DNA of 13,540 bases. Source: Erysipelotrichaceae bacterium. Lineage in GTDB: Bacteria; Bacillota_I; Bacilli_A; Erysipelotrichales; Erysipelotrichaceae. Where the stretch lies: positions 1 to 13,540 of the forward strand of contig CAAEVI010000046.1 in NCBI GenBank assembly GCA_900759455.1, given 5' to 3'. The translations under genes and the position numbers were made by a program. The stretch's first letter is position 1, and each line of letters begins with the position of its first letter. Under the pieces are notes generated by a model. That model had not been told where the DNA came from. It saw only the letters and a program-made list of their open reading frames with translations, and did no database searches. This document shows positions 1-7,039 of this stretch, in pieces.

Positions 1-41
1 AAGAAAAAAAATAATCCAATAACAGAATAAGCAAAACAAAA

Positions 42-97
42 GAGCTGTAACGCTCCAGTGATATTCAAAAAATCACTTGTTCGTTACAGCTCCTTTT
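42..97. terminator. Bidirectional terminator downstream of the LysR gene
   Basis: An 11-base perfect inverted repeat (GAGCTGTAACG at 42-52, CGTTACAGCTC at 82-92) encloses a second nested stem (AGTGAT at 57-62, ATCACT at 72-77). On the plus strand it is followed by CTTTTTT. On the minus strand it is followed by TTTTGTTTT, so it can stop transcription from both sides. It lies about 95 bases beyond the LysR stop codon and probably also ends a plus-strand gene located left of the window. Confidence 0.85.
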
Positions 98-187
98 TTA
101 AGATGCATGCAGGACGCTGCAAACATGCAATACAGCAGATGTCTTCAAATGATCCTGCCTCTTTTCATTACTGGCGCAGAAGCTGCG

Positions 188-1078
188 TTACTCTACATTT
201 TTATGGAATGCCGCCTTGATCTCCTCGATGAATTTCCGAACAGCAGGACTGAAAGGCTGTCCTCTTTTCCATGCAAAGACCGTAGTGGACGTCAGCTCGG
301 GTTTCAACGGACGTATCATGATCTTTGAAGGATCCCAGTAAGCCACTGCTCCTTCGATCACGATCGAATAGGCCAGACCGTGATTGACCATGGTAGCCCC
401 ATTGGTATTCAGATTACTGGTAAACAAGATCTGCAGATGATCATAGTATTCACCAAACCAGTTGGCTAATTCACCCCGGATCGTTGTGCGGCGCGGCAGC
501 ACCAGCGGCAGTGAAGCTAGATCTTGCGCCGTGACTGCCTCTTTTTCTCCTAACGGATCATGAGGTGGAAGAAGCGCTACCCAGCGTTCTTTTTTCGTTA
601 AACGGATGAATTCATATTTTTCGATCTCAATCGGCTCCAGCAGCAATCCGATATCAACCAGTCCCTTATCCATTTGTTCTTTTACGATATCTGCGGTTTC
701 CGTCAACAAATCAAATGTAACATGCGGATACTTCTGATGAAAACTGCGAAAGAGATCCGGAAGAAGCGTAACAGCTGCCATTTCCCCGCAGCCGATCGTA
801 ATTTTTCCTTCCAGCAGTCTTTCCTGTTCGATCAGTTCGTTTTCTGTCTTCGCAACCAACTGCACGATTTCTTCACCGCGGCGGCGAAGCAGCATGCCCT
901 CATCGGTCAGTGTAATCTTACGCGTCCCCCGATCAAACAACTTTACTCCCAGTTCTTCTTCCAGCTGAGCCAGCTGCCGTGACAATGCCGGCTGAGTGAT
1001 GTGCAGTACTTCTGCCGCTTTTGTGATATTTTCTTCCCGTGCAACTGTCAAAAAATAACGAAGGACTCGAATTTCCAT
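188..1078 (-). CDS. LysR-type transcriptional regulator
   Basis: This 296-residue protein has the usual LysR length and layout. The N-terminal winged helix-turn-helix covers about residues 1-60, with the recognition region around 18-37 (ITKAAEVLHITQPALSRQL) and the typical continuation LGVKLFDR and ITLTDEG. A linker helix follows at about 60-90, then a periplasmic-binding-like effector domain from about residue 92 (KITIGCGE) to the end. The ATG is preceded by GGAGG about 9 bases upstream. It lies on the minus strand 87 bases after the metallophosphoesterase gene and has a plausible promoter of its own in that gap. LysR proteins usually control a divergent neighbour, but none is present here, so the target and the effector cannot be named. 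The family call is firm; the role is unknown. Confidence 0.93.
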   Translation of the reverse strand: MEIRVLRYFLTVAREENITKAAEVLHITQPALSRQLAQLEEELGVKLFDRGTRKITLTDEGMLLRRRGEEIVQLVAKTENELIEQERLLEGKITIGCGEMAAVTLLPDLFRSFHQKYPHVTFDLLTETADIVKEQMDKGLVDIGLLLEPIEIEKYEFIRLTKKERWVALLPPHDPLGEKEAVTAQDLASLPLVLPRRTTIRGELANWFGEYYDHLQILFTSNLNTNGATMVNHGLAYSIVIEGAVAYWDPSKIMIRPLKPELTSTTVFAWKRGQPFSPAVRKFIEEIKAAFHKNVE

Positions 1079-1117
1079 TGCAAAGACCTCCTCTCCCTCT
1101 GAATTTTAATCAATATC

Positions 1118-1146
1118 ATTTTAATATACCGCAGAGCGTGAAGCAA
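1118..1146 (-). promoter_or_regulatory. Candidate promoter of the LysR gene
   Basis: Read on the minus strand, TTGCTT (1146-1141) and TAAAAT (1123-1118) are separated by 17 bases, a sigma-A-like arrangement with a fair -35 and a good -10. The 8-mer ATTTTAAT occurs twice on the plus strand (1103-1110 and 1118-1125), overlapping and just downstream of the -10. It may be an autoregulatory site, but it is also simple A/T-rich sequence. Confidence 0.45.
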
Positions 1147-1165
1147 TCTTCATCACGCAGATCTT

Positions 1166-1906
1166 TTATTTCAGCGTTATTATGCTGCGATACAGCAGCG
1201 TCGTTTTGGCATCGATCTCTTTATCTCCGTGAAAATGCCCGAAATACCAGTGTTCATAACTGGTACGGTTTTTGATCGTTTCCAGCCATTCTTCGGTTGA
1301 TGTATCAATATCAGACACATCCGCATGTGATAAAAACAATTCGCTGGGACGATCTGAATATGCACATGTATGCGACAAGATCCCGTCTACCTTCCAGTCC
1401 AGCGACATCAGTTTTGCTTCCACGATTTTCTTAATTTCAGCAGAGGGCTGCTCGTCCGGAAACCACAAATAGAAGATATTGCCGCGCGTATATTGATAAA
1501 TTCTTTCTTTTTTGTCAATGGAATAGGCGCCGCCGACAACCAGATACTGCTTGCCATTAAAATCAAACACTTCTCCGTCTTTGGCAAACAAAAGGTTCGG
1601 ATATCGTTTTTGAACATACACCGTCCCCTGGTGAAAGGTCTTTTCTTCATAATCGATGAAATTCTGGGGTCTTGCCTCATGATTTCCGTGAACGCAAAAC
1701 AATGTCAGCGGCAGCCGCGCAAGTTTTTCCTTCAGGCTCGTACATAGATAATCCTCCACATAACCGGAAGCTTTCGGATACACAAAGTAATTGATGCCCG
1801 CATCTCCCAATATGATCAAAATATCTTCTCTTGTCGTTTGCTGTTTTTGCACAAAATATTCGATATCCCTAAAGTCCCCATGACAGTCTCCTGTAATATA
1901 GATCAT
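1166..1906 (-). CDS. Calcineurin-type metallophosphoesterase
   Basis: A 246-residue soluble protein carries the ordered metal-binding motifs of the calcineurin-like phosphoesterase superfamily: GDCHGD at residues 6-11, LGDAG near 34, GNHE near 80, SHTC near 186 and GHFHGD near 227. These residues bind two divalent metals and hydrolyse a phosphoester. The substrate cannot be read from sequence; protein phosphatase, nucleotidase and cyclic nucleotide phosphodiesterase activities all occur in this fold. The start was set at 1906 because AAAGGAG lies 7 bases upstream and the protein then begins directly with the first beta strand and metal motif. An earlier in-frame start at 2047 would overlap the membrane-protein gene and add an unrelated tail. 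It follows that gene by 25 bases and is probably cotranscribed with it. Confidence 0.88.
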   Translation of the reverse strand: MIYITGDCHGDFRDIEYFVQKQQTTREDILIILGDAGINYFVYPKASGYVEDYLCTSLKEKLARLPLTLFCVHGNHEARPQNFIDYEEKTFHQGTVYVQKRYPNLLFAKDGEVFDFNGKQYLVVGGAYSIDKKERIYQYTRGNIFYLWFPDEQPSAEIKKIVEAKLMSLDWKVDGILSHTCAYSDRPSELFLSHADVSDIDTSTEEWLETIKNRTSYEHWYFGHFHGDKEIDAKTTLLYRSIITLK

Positions 1907-1931
1907 TTCCGTTCTCCTTTCCGATATGTGT

Positions 1932-3056
1932 TCAGTGCAGATCGTTTGCATGATTTTCATTTTGCTGAAACAGCCTTTTTCTGCGTCTGCGAACAAATAA
2001 ATATGCCAGCTGAGCGACTTTTCCTGCCGCTGCGGGCGGCAAAGCAAAATAAAAAACGGCTTTTATGATAAAAAAGAGAATTTCAAAAAAATAAATCTGT
2101 GACAGTTTCTGTATAAAAGCAGGCATAACATCGATAAAAGATCTAAACAAAAGCCGATAAAAAGCGTCAGGAATGACAAAATTGATCACGATGATCCAGA
2201 CAAGCAAGAAACAGGAAGAGGCAAAAAAATAAACAAAGCTCCTATTTTGCCGTTCTTGTTTTCCTTTTTCATCTTCAGGCTCGTTTTCATCTTCAATCAC
2301 CAGATCAAAGGCAAAGCTAAAGGATAGAAAGAAAGCGATGGCGAACGCGGTAAAACGCTGTAATACACCGCTCTGTAAAAATAAAAAAGAAACAGACGTA
2401 TTAATAAAAAACATCACGAGAAAAAAGATCATCCAAAATCGATTCCGCGTTTCCATTGCCCATACATATTCCCTCAAAAAAGTACGGACATGAGGAATGC
2501 TTTCGCTGCAGCATTGTTGTCTGACACAAAAATACTTATATGTCATATAATACTGGATCAACTGGCAAATCATGCCTGACAAAAGGATCATGCACAGACG
2601 TCTGATATTCCCGTCCTCTGTTAAGAGAAGCGGAACATAACTGGCAAAAAATGAGATGACATACCATATATTGCTCATCATACTGCGATTTTGCAGAGCA
2701 ATGACTGACAGAGCATGCAGATCCTGACTGCAGAAAACCCCATACATGTAATATTTATCTTCCGCTTCTGTGATCAGACAGCGCTCCCCCTCATATGTTT
2801 CGATGAGCGGATACACGTATACCTCGTCTTTTTCTGTAAATGAGAAAAATTTCACTGCCTTGATATCAAAAGTATTCTGCAGCTTTTCCCAGATTGAAAA
2901 TTTCATGGTCTCCTGTTCCTCGATCGGGCATACCCATTTTGTCATCATTGGTCTTCTTTCAAAATAAGACAAGAACCGGCATATATTCTGATTGCTCCAT
3001 TGAGGCTCCTCCTCCGGCACTTCATTCATGTCATTCAAGACTTCCCCATCATTCAT
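1932..3056 (-). CDS. Multi-pass membrane protein of unknown function
   Basis: This 374-residue protein was not recognised. An acidic N-terminus and a soluble region occupy about residues 1-125. About six hydrophobic segments follow, near 129-146, 153-173, 206-226, 234-254, 274-294 and 320-342. A highly charged loop (EDENEPEDEKGKQERQ, about 255-270) separates segments four and five, and a basic RRRRKR patch near 356 suggests a cytoplasmic C-terminus. The start at 3056 is chosen because AGAGGG lies 6 bases upstream; an in-frame ATG 36 bases earlier has no ribosome site and overlaps the promoter region. The phosphoesterase gene begins 25 bases downstream, so the two likely form one transcript. 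No catalytic motif was seen. Confidence 0.75.
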   Translation of the reverse strand: MNDGEVLNDMNEVPEEEPQWSNQNICRFLSYFERRPMMTKWVCPIEEQETMKFSIWEKLQNTFDIKAVKFFSFTEKDEVYVYPLIETYEGERCLITEAEDKYYMYGVFCSQDLHALSVIALQNRSMMSNIWYVISFFASYVPLLLTEDGNIRRLCMILLSGMICQLIQYYMTYKYFCVRQQCCSESIPHVRTFLREYVWAMETRNRFWMIFFLVMFFINTSVSFLFLQSGVLQRFTAFAIAFFLSFSFAFDLVIEDENEPEDEKGKQERQNRSFVYFFASSCFLLVWIIVINFVIPDAFYRLLFRSFIDVMPAFIQKLSQIYFFEILFFIIKAVFYFALPPAAAGKVAQLAYLFVRRRRKRLFQQNENHANDLH

Positions 3057-3080
3057 TATGATCCCTCTTTTCACATATCC

Positions 3081-3086
3081 ATTATA
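3081..3086 (-). promoter_or_regulatory. -10 element upstream of the membrane-protein/phosphoesterase pair
   Basis: A perfect TATAAT on the minus strand lies 25 bases before the chosen start codon and just after the preceding gene's terminator. No good -35 is visible at 16-18 bases, so the call rests on the -10 and its position. Confidence 0.4.
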
Positions 3087-3125
3087 TAACACAGAATCTC
3101 ATTCGATCCTTGGTTACCAGATGGC

Positions 3126-3151
3126 AAAAAAGATCAATGTCTGATCTTTTT
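3126..3151 (-). terminator. Terminator overlapping the stop codon of the upstream gene
   Basis: On the minus strand, AAAAAGATCA, a five-base loop and TGATCTTTTT form a hairpin that ends in a run of T. The left arm overlaps the TAA of the gene ending at 3150. The stem has few G-C pairs, so it may leak. Confidence 0.6.
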
Positions 3152-4325
3152 AATGTTTTGTCTTTTCAGTTGTTTGTTTCCAAATTGTTTTCAATCGCAT
3201 CCACAGCTTTTCCGCATCCTGTATATCATTTTCTGCATGATATTCTTCAAACGCACTGAAACAATCATTCTCTGTTACAATGCCCAGCAGCCATTTGCTC
3301 AGCCAACTCTTCTTAAATTTATAAAGTGCACATGTTTCTCCCGCTTCATTTCGAATCTCTTTTACGAAAGCTATTTTTGGGGGATCTGCTACCGGTCCAT
3401 GCTCCTTTCTGAGCCATAAAATCAGTCTTTCCCTGCCCTTTCGTATCTTCCATTGCTGCACCTTTTCATCCAGACTGTCATCATAAGTCACAATCAGATG
3501 GGATGCATCAAACCGCGGACATTTAGCTGCACGGATCATATGTAAAAAGTCGTCGTAATCGATTTCCGCTTCCGGACTGTAGTCTTGTTCCTTTTTCTTT
3601 AATAAAAGAATCGACCATTCTTTGATTTCCTCTTTAAAGCGAAGCTGATAAACAGCAGGAAGCTGTGCCTTATTCGGCAAAATAGAGGGCACTCCTTCCA
3701 CGATTGCATAACGTGCGTGTATCGGCGGACCTTTGAATAAAACCGGCTTTGCATAATAAAGATCCTGCTTCTGTCTTTCATCCAGATAACGTTCATACAG
3801 ATCATGGGCCGCTTCTTCCTTTAACAGCCGGATGCCGTCTGTCAGCTTTTCATCAATCTCGATCGGATAAATACAGCCAAAAACCGTAATATTCGGCTTC
3901 AGTTGTTCTTTGATCAATTTTCGATGATATAAGACTGCTTCTCTATAAAGATCATCCAGCTGGTCAAGAAAACATCGCTCCCCTTCCTGTTCGAATTCAT
4001 CAAGTCCAAGCTCTCTGCATAAGTCACGGATAAACGTATAGTAGGCTGCAATATCGATTTTAGTGGAAAATGCATGCAGGGTCAGCTCCACATGATAATC
4101 ATCGCCAACATACAGCTCAAAACCGCGTCCGTAAAGGCTTCTGTCAAACAGCACAAAATACTTTTCACGGATATCAGAGCCATTGCCGGCATAGTTTTCA
4201 TAAACAAAGATTTCATTCATCACACCGAAATACAAGTGTTCTTTTATTACCATCTTTTTCAGCATTTCCATATTTATTTCTTTTACATTCTGCTGATCCT
4301 GGCGAAGATAAACGACATTTGACAT
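3150..4325 (-). CDS. Soluble protein of unknown function
   Basis: This 391-residue, highly charged protein has no signal peptide, membrane segment or motif I recognise. It is rich in E, K, D, Y and R, with predicted mixed alpha/beta content. Residues about 30-100 look like a compact beta-rich domain (FVYENYAGNGSD, YFVLFDRSLYG). The rest contains alternating helices and strands, including PPIHARYAIVEGVPSILPNK near residue 205. The ATG at 4325 is preferred over a GTG three codons earlier: AGGTGATC, matching the 16S tail, overlaps the GTG and sits at normal distance from the ATG. It has its own promoter and a terminator at its end, so it is probably monocistronic. No function is proposed. Confidence 0.75.
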   Translation of the reverse strand: MSNVVYLRQDQQNVKEINMEMLKKMVIKEHLYFGVMNEIFVYENYAGNGSDIREKYFVLFDRSLYGRGFELYVGDDYHVELTLHAFSTKIDIAAYYTFIRDLCRELGLDEFEQEGERCFLDQLDDLYREAVLYHRKLIKEQLKPNITVFGCIYPIEIDEKLTDGIRLLKEEAAHDLYERYLDERQKQDLYYAKPVLFKGPPIHARYAIVEGVPSILPNKAQLPAVYQLRFKEEIKEWSILLLKKKEQDYSPEAEIDYDDFLHMIRAAKCPRFDASHLIVTYDDSLDEKVQQWKIRKGRERLILWLRKEHGPVADPPKIAFVKEIRNEAGETCALYKFKKSWLSKWLLGIVTENDCFSAFEEYHAENDIQDAEKLWMRLKTIWKQTTEKTKH

Positions 4326-4355
4326 CTTGATCACCTGCCTGCATATTCTGTATTT

Positions 4356-4364
4356 ATTGTAGCA
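4356..4364 (-). promoter_or_regulatory. Extended -10 promoter of the unknown soluble-protein gene
   Basis: On the minus strand TGCTACAAT is an extended -10 element (TG-N-TACAAT) located about 31 bases before the start codon. The -35 region is poor, which is common where the TGn extension is present. Confidence 0.5.
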
Positions 4365-4422
4365 TATTCACGATCCGCGAAAACCGTTCGGATAGAAAAA
4401 ACATACGGTTCTTAAAGAATGA

Positions 4423-4998
4423 TCAAGATAAGATCACGAGCATCGCATAACATACAACGAAGCCGAACAGAGCCATGACAATCATATACATAACTGTCTG
4501 ATAATGGCGTTTTCCTTCTTCTCTTGCCTGCTCGATCACACTCAACTGCTTTCCTTCCAGAAATGCGGTAATTTCTTTATACGTATGCAGATTCAATCGT
4601 TTCTTTTCTTTCTCAGTCATAGAGGCGATATAAAATACAAAACCATAAAACAAGATCCATAAAACCAAACCGGCAACAGATAAATAATGAACAAGCGGAG
4701 CCAAAGAAAAGACTGCCAAAAACAACAATACCGCATAAATATAACTTAGCCGTCGAAATTTTCTGATTTCCTTTTGATCGACTGCCGCTTTGATCTCATC
4801 GATGTCTTCTTTGATCAGTTCGTCAATCGAAACAGAGAACAGCCGGCTTAAAAGCAATAAGCTGTGAATATCGGGATAACTTTTATCTGTCTCCCAATTC
4901 GAAACGGTTTGTCTTGATACAAACATTTTTACTGCCAGTTCAGCCTGTGACATAGAGTGCATCATACGCAGTTTCCTGATTTGTTTACCCAATTTCAT
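4423..4998 (-). CDS. XRE-family HTH protein with C-terminal membrane segments
   Basis: A 191-residue protein with a Cro/C1-type helix-turn-helix at about residues 4-60 (IRKLRMMHSMSQAELA, VSRQTVSNWETDKSYPDI). A charged linker follows, then three hydrophobic segments near 85-104, 107-126 and 168-190, with a cytoplasmic-looking helix between the second and third. Membrane-tethered XRE proteins of this kind are common in Firmicutes, often as local regulators, but their ligands are mostly unknown. The start at 4998 is chosen because AAAGGAG lies 8 bases upstream and the HTH begins at once; an ATG nine codons earlier would have to translate through that ribosome site. It is divergent from the kinase locus, with about 250 bases between it and the first small ORF, and that spacer holds two palindromes that could be its operators. 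Confidence 0.88.
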   Translation of the reverse strand: MKLGKQIRKLRMMHSMSQAELAVKMFVSRQTVSNWETDKSYPDIHSLLLLSRLFSVSIDELIKEDIDEIKAAVDQKEIRKFRRLSYIYAVLLFLAVFSLAPLVHYLSVAGLVLWILFYGFVFYIASMTEKEKKRLNLHTYKEITAFLEGKQLSVIEQAREEGKRHYQTVMYMIVMALFGFVVCYAMLVILS

Positions 4999-5047
4999 TC
5001 TGTCTTCTCCTTTCACAGTAAACATACCACAGAACCTCGTAAACAGC

Positions 5048-5065
5048 TGTCAAAAGTATTTGACA
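5048..5065. promoter_or_regulatory. 18-bp perfect palindrome carrying TTGACA on both strands
   Basis: TGTCAAA-AGTA-TTTGACA is a perfect inverted repeat about 50 bases before the XRE start codon. Each arm holds a consensus -35 hexamer, one per strand. On the plus strand TTGACA (5060-5065) is followed after 18 bases by TTAAAT. On the minus strand no equally good -10 was found. It is a good candidate operator or divergent promoter core for the XRE protein. The half-site recurs singly at 5281-5286 (TTTGAC) and 5315-5321 (TGTCAAA). Confidence 0.5.
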
Positions 5066-5075
5066 TCCTTTTCGC

Positions 5076-5096
5076 TTTATCTTTTAAATAGATAAA
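5076..5096. promoter_or_regulatory. Second palindrome in the XRE upstream region
   Basis: TTTATCT-N7-AGATAAA is a perfect 7-base inverted repeat, centred about 30 bases (roughly three helical turns) from the centre of the TGTCAAA palindrome. It lies in the spacer between divergent transcription units. It could be a regulator site or a weak leader hairpin. No T-run follows, so a terminator is unlikely. Confidence 0.35.
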
Positions 5097-5204
5097 ACAT
5101 TTGCTGATACGCTCAAACAGTCATCATATTAATAACTGCTTCACCTCCATTTCAATATGATTTTTCCTAAATATCTAGGCCGTATAGCTGTTTTCTTTTC
5201 AACA

Positions 5205-5233
5205 TTGCAAACAGACTGATCATCTTCTATGAT
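5205..5233 (+). promoter_or_regulatory. Candidate promoter of the kinase-like locus
   Basis: TTGCAA (5205-5210) and TATGAT (5228-5233) are separated by 17 bases. A start near 5240 would leave only about six bases before the small ORF at 5246, or about 155 bases of leader before the kinase-like gene at 5395. Confidence 0.5.
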
Positions 5234-5245
5234 AAAATAAATAAG

Positions 5246-5398
5246 ATGGATCTATGCGAGTTTACAATAGCATCCGATATTTTGACGCTTTTGCCGTCAT
5301 ACGATGATCTGCTCTGTCAAAAACAAAATAATAATCAGATAGATAAGCAAACATCCTGTCACTTTATCATTCCTGATGCAAAGGAGGCTTTCTTATGA
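5246..5398 (+). CDS. Small 50-residue ORF overlapping the kinase start (hypothetical)
   Basis: An ORF of 50 codons begins MDLCEFTIASDILTLLPSYD and ends AKEAFL, with its TGA overlapping the ATG of the kinase-like gene in an ATGA arrangement typical of translational coupling. It has cysteines at residues 4, 24 and 38. No good ribosome site precedes the ATG. The same frame is open further upstream to a stop at 5168. The N-terminal half faintly resembles the beta2-alpha2-beta3 part of a receiver domain, and the last residues resemble the end of a LytTR-type regulator, so it may be an internally deleted relic of the lost response regulator. It could also be a short signal or leader peptide, or not be translated at all. 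Confidence 0.4.
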   Translation: MDLCEFTIASDILTLLPSYDDLLCQKQNNNQIDKQTSCHFIIPDAKEAFL

Positions 5399-6225
5399 AC
5401 AAATTAACTCATCTGTTAAATAGAAAATATCCCAGCATTTATTTTTTGATTGTTAATTTTATTATTTTTTTTATTGCGATCCTTATGCGTTTCTTTGAGG
5501 ATTATTTTAATAAAACCGTTACGGGCATCCTGCTGGTTTTTTTGGAATGTCTTTCATTTTATTTTCTGATCAGTATCTTTCAAAATCTGCAGAAACAAGC
5601 TGATGAAGACATTAAACGTGCAAGTCTGTATCACCAAAAGAAAATACAAGAAGAACATTTGCTTGCCATGATGCAGGCCGAAGAGGATTTTGATAAGTTA
5701 TCAAAGAAATTTGAACAAATAAAAAACAGTGCATCAGACAGCGTTGATCCTGATTTTCAAAAAGAGATGAATCATTTATTCATTTCTTACTGTCCAAATA
5801 AGATCGTAGACGCTATCTTATACCACAAATCACTGATCATGAAAAAAAATCATATTAATTATTATGTAAAAGCCAGTGTAAAAGAACAGCTGGAAATCGA
5901 TGATTTCGCTGTTCTGACTGTCTTGAACAACATGATCGATAACGCTTTGGAAGCCGCACTTCAGTCAAAAGAAAAAAAGCCTTATGTTGACGTATGCATC
6001 TTCACAAAAGCAAATTATTTAATCATCCAGGTGGAAAACAGTGTACGACAAAATTTCGAAATGACAGTAGGAAAAAGCAGTAAGAACAATCCGGGAGAAC
6101 ATGGAATAGGACTTGAAATCATTCACCAGCAATGCAAAAAATATCACGGTAAGTTTTATCACGAATATGACGCCGCAGCTTCCTGTGTAATCTGCACGGC
6201 AACACTGCGTTTGGAAGAAAGATAG
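5395..6225 (+). CDS. Membrane-anchored GHKL ATPase, AgrC-like kinase with degenerate H-box
   Basis: A 276-residue protein with two hydrophobic segments (about 16-34 and 43-62), a charged coiled-coil helix region (63-110) and a GHKL-type ATPase domain (about 130-275). The N-box is LNNMIDNALEAAL (177-189, key N179, D182, N183). The G-box is GEHGIGLEII (234-243). In AgrC-like kinases the phosphoacceptor motif is RHD-x-x-NHLL; the equivalent stretch here is KKIQEEHLL (82-90), which lacks the His, Asp and Asn. H80 is the only nearby histidine and is out of register. The protein is much shorter than the roughly 430 residues usual for AgrC-type kinases and lacks the multi-pass sensor. AAAGGAGG lies 7 bases before the ATG. 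The next gene starts one base after its stop. It probably binds ATP; autophosphorylation is doubtful, and the His-bearing neighbours may be its substrates. Confidence 0.82.
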   Translation: MNKLTHLLNRKYPSIYFLIVNFIIFFIAILMRFFEDYFNKTVTGILLVFLECLSFYFLISIFQNLQKQADEDIKRASLYHQKKIQEEHLLAMMQAEEDFDKLSKKFEQIKNSASDSVDPDFQKEMNHLFISYCPNKIVDAILYHKSLIMKKNHINYYVKASVKEQLEIDDFAVLTVLNNMIDNALEAALQSKEKKPYVDVCIFTKANYLIIQVENSVRQNFEMTVGKSSKNNPGEHGIGLEIIHQQCKKYHGKFYHEYDAAASCVICTATLRLEER

Positions 6226-6226
6226 C

Positions 6227-6991
6227 ATGCTTCGAGGGTTTATTATTTTTTTTATTCAGAGCATAGCTTTATCCTGTTTCTTTGCTTTTTTCTTTGAAGG
6301 CAAAAAAAAGCTGCTTACTATTGCCTGCATGCTGTGTGTGTTCAACCTCATCCTTCTTCCGATAGCACTTCTCATTTCCAACTCTTATCTCATTATTCCT
6401 ATAAACCTGTTTATTATTTATCTGACACTGCGCCTGTTATTTCCAAAAGAAAGTAAATTATACTGCTTTTTTTCAGTCATATTATATACAGTGACTTCAT
6501 TAGCCGCTGATATTTTTACTTTTTTTCTTTTTTTGTTTTCGGGCTTGGAACTTCTTCCGGCCACAATAGAGTATTCTTATCCTACCATTTTTTATGTCAT
6601 TCATTATATCATGTTGATTTCATTTTTCGCCTACATCATTCTTTATTTTGGACATCCTCATCACCATCCCCACCGCATCATGTTATGGCAAATATATCTG
6701 ATGATCATCCAGATTCTTTCTTTTCTATTTCTTTCTTTTGGATACTACCAGCCGAATCCATTAATTATAACAATATATTTTGTTCTATATTTTACCATGA
6801 CGATAATCGTACTGAATACCGTCTACTCTGAAGTGCAAAGAAAAAAATTGGAAATATCGACCCTACTTCTGCAGGAACAGCTTCAGAAGCAATGTGAAGA
6901 ATATGTTGCATTAAAAAATATGGAGCAGTATCGGAAACTTCGTCATGACTATCTAAACTTTATGAATCAAAAGAATCATTTAAATCATTAA
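6227..6991 (+). CDS. Multi-pass AgrC-like sensor ending just after the phosphoacceptor motif
   Basis: A 254-residue protein with six or seven hydrophobic segments (about 2-22, 28-50, 53-72, 78-104, 119-141, 152-173, 177-200), then a coiled coil and KLRHDYLNFM, in which H240 is the expected phosphoacceptor of an AgrC-type kinase. The protein stops eight residues after this motif, so the second dimerisation helix and the whole ATPase domain are absent. The ATPase domain is instead encoded by the gene directly upstream, one base away, with a weak GGAAG ribosome site, which points to coupled translation. A His-rich loop (HPHHHPH, 143-149) joins segments five and six. It may be a natural phosphorylation partner of the upstream ATPase, a Spo0B-like relay protein, or a truncated kinase. 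A tandem paralog with the same endpoint follows 48 bases later. Confidence 0.8.
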   Translation: MLRGFIIFFIQSIALSCFFAFFFEGKKKLLTIACMLCVFNLILLPIALLISNSYLIIPINLFIIYLTLRLLFPKESKLYCFFSVILYTVTSLAADIFTFFLFLFSGLELLPATIEYSYPTIFYVIHYIMLISFFAYIILYFGHPHHHPHRIMLWQIYLMIIQILSFLFLSFGYYQPNPLIITIYFVLYFTMTIIVLNTVYSEVQRKKLEISTLLLQEQLQKQCEEYVALKNMEQYRKLRHDYLNFMNQKNHLNH

Positions 6992-7039
6992 AAGCTTTTT
7001 CCACTGTTTGATTTCTTATAGAAAGAAGGTTACATTTTT

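Noticed and set aside
175..187. CGCAG-AAG-CTGCG hairpin next to the LysR stop as a terminator
   Set aside because: The short stem lacks a T-run in the minus direction; the terminator at 42-97 is far better.
77..328. 83-codon plus-strand ORF at the left edge
   Set aside because: It overlaps the end of the LysR gene and its terminator, has no ribosome site and shows no protein-like motif.
5120..5150. Minus-strand micro-ORF (MEVKQLLI) or leader near GGAGGTGA in the XRE upstream region
   Set aside because: The GGAGGTGA is inside the micro-ORF, the only nearby ATG frame gives four codons, and nothing else supports a peptide.
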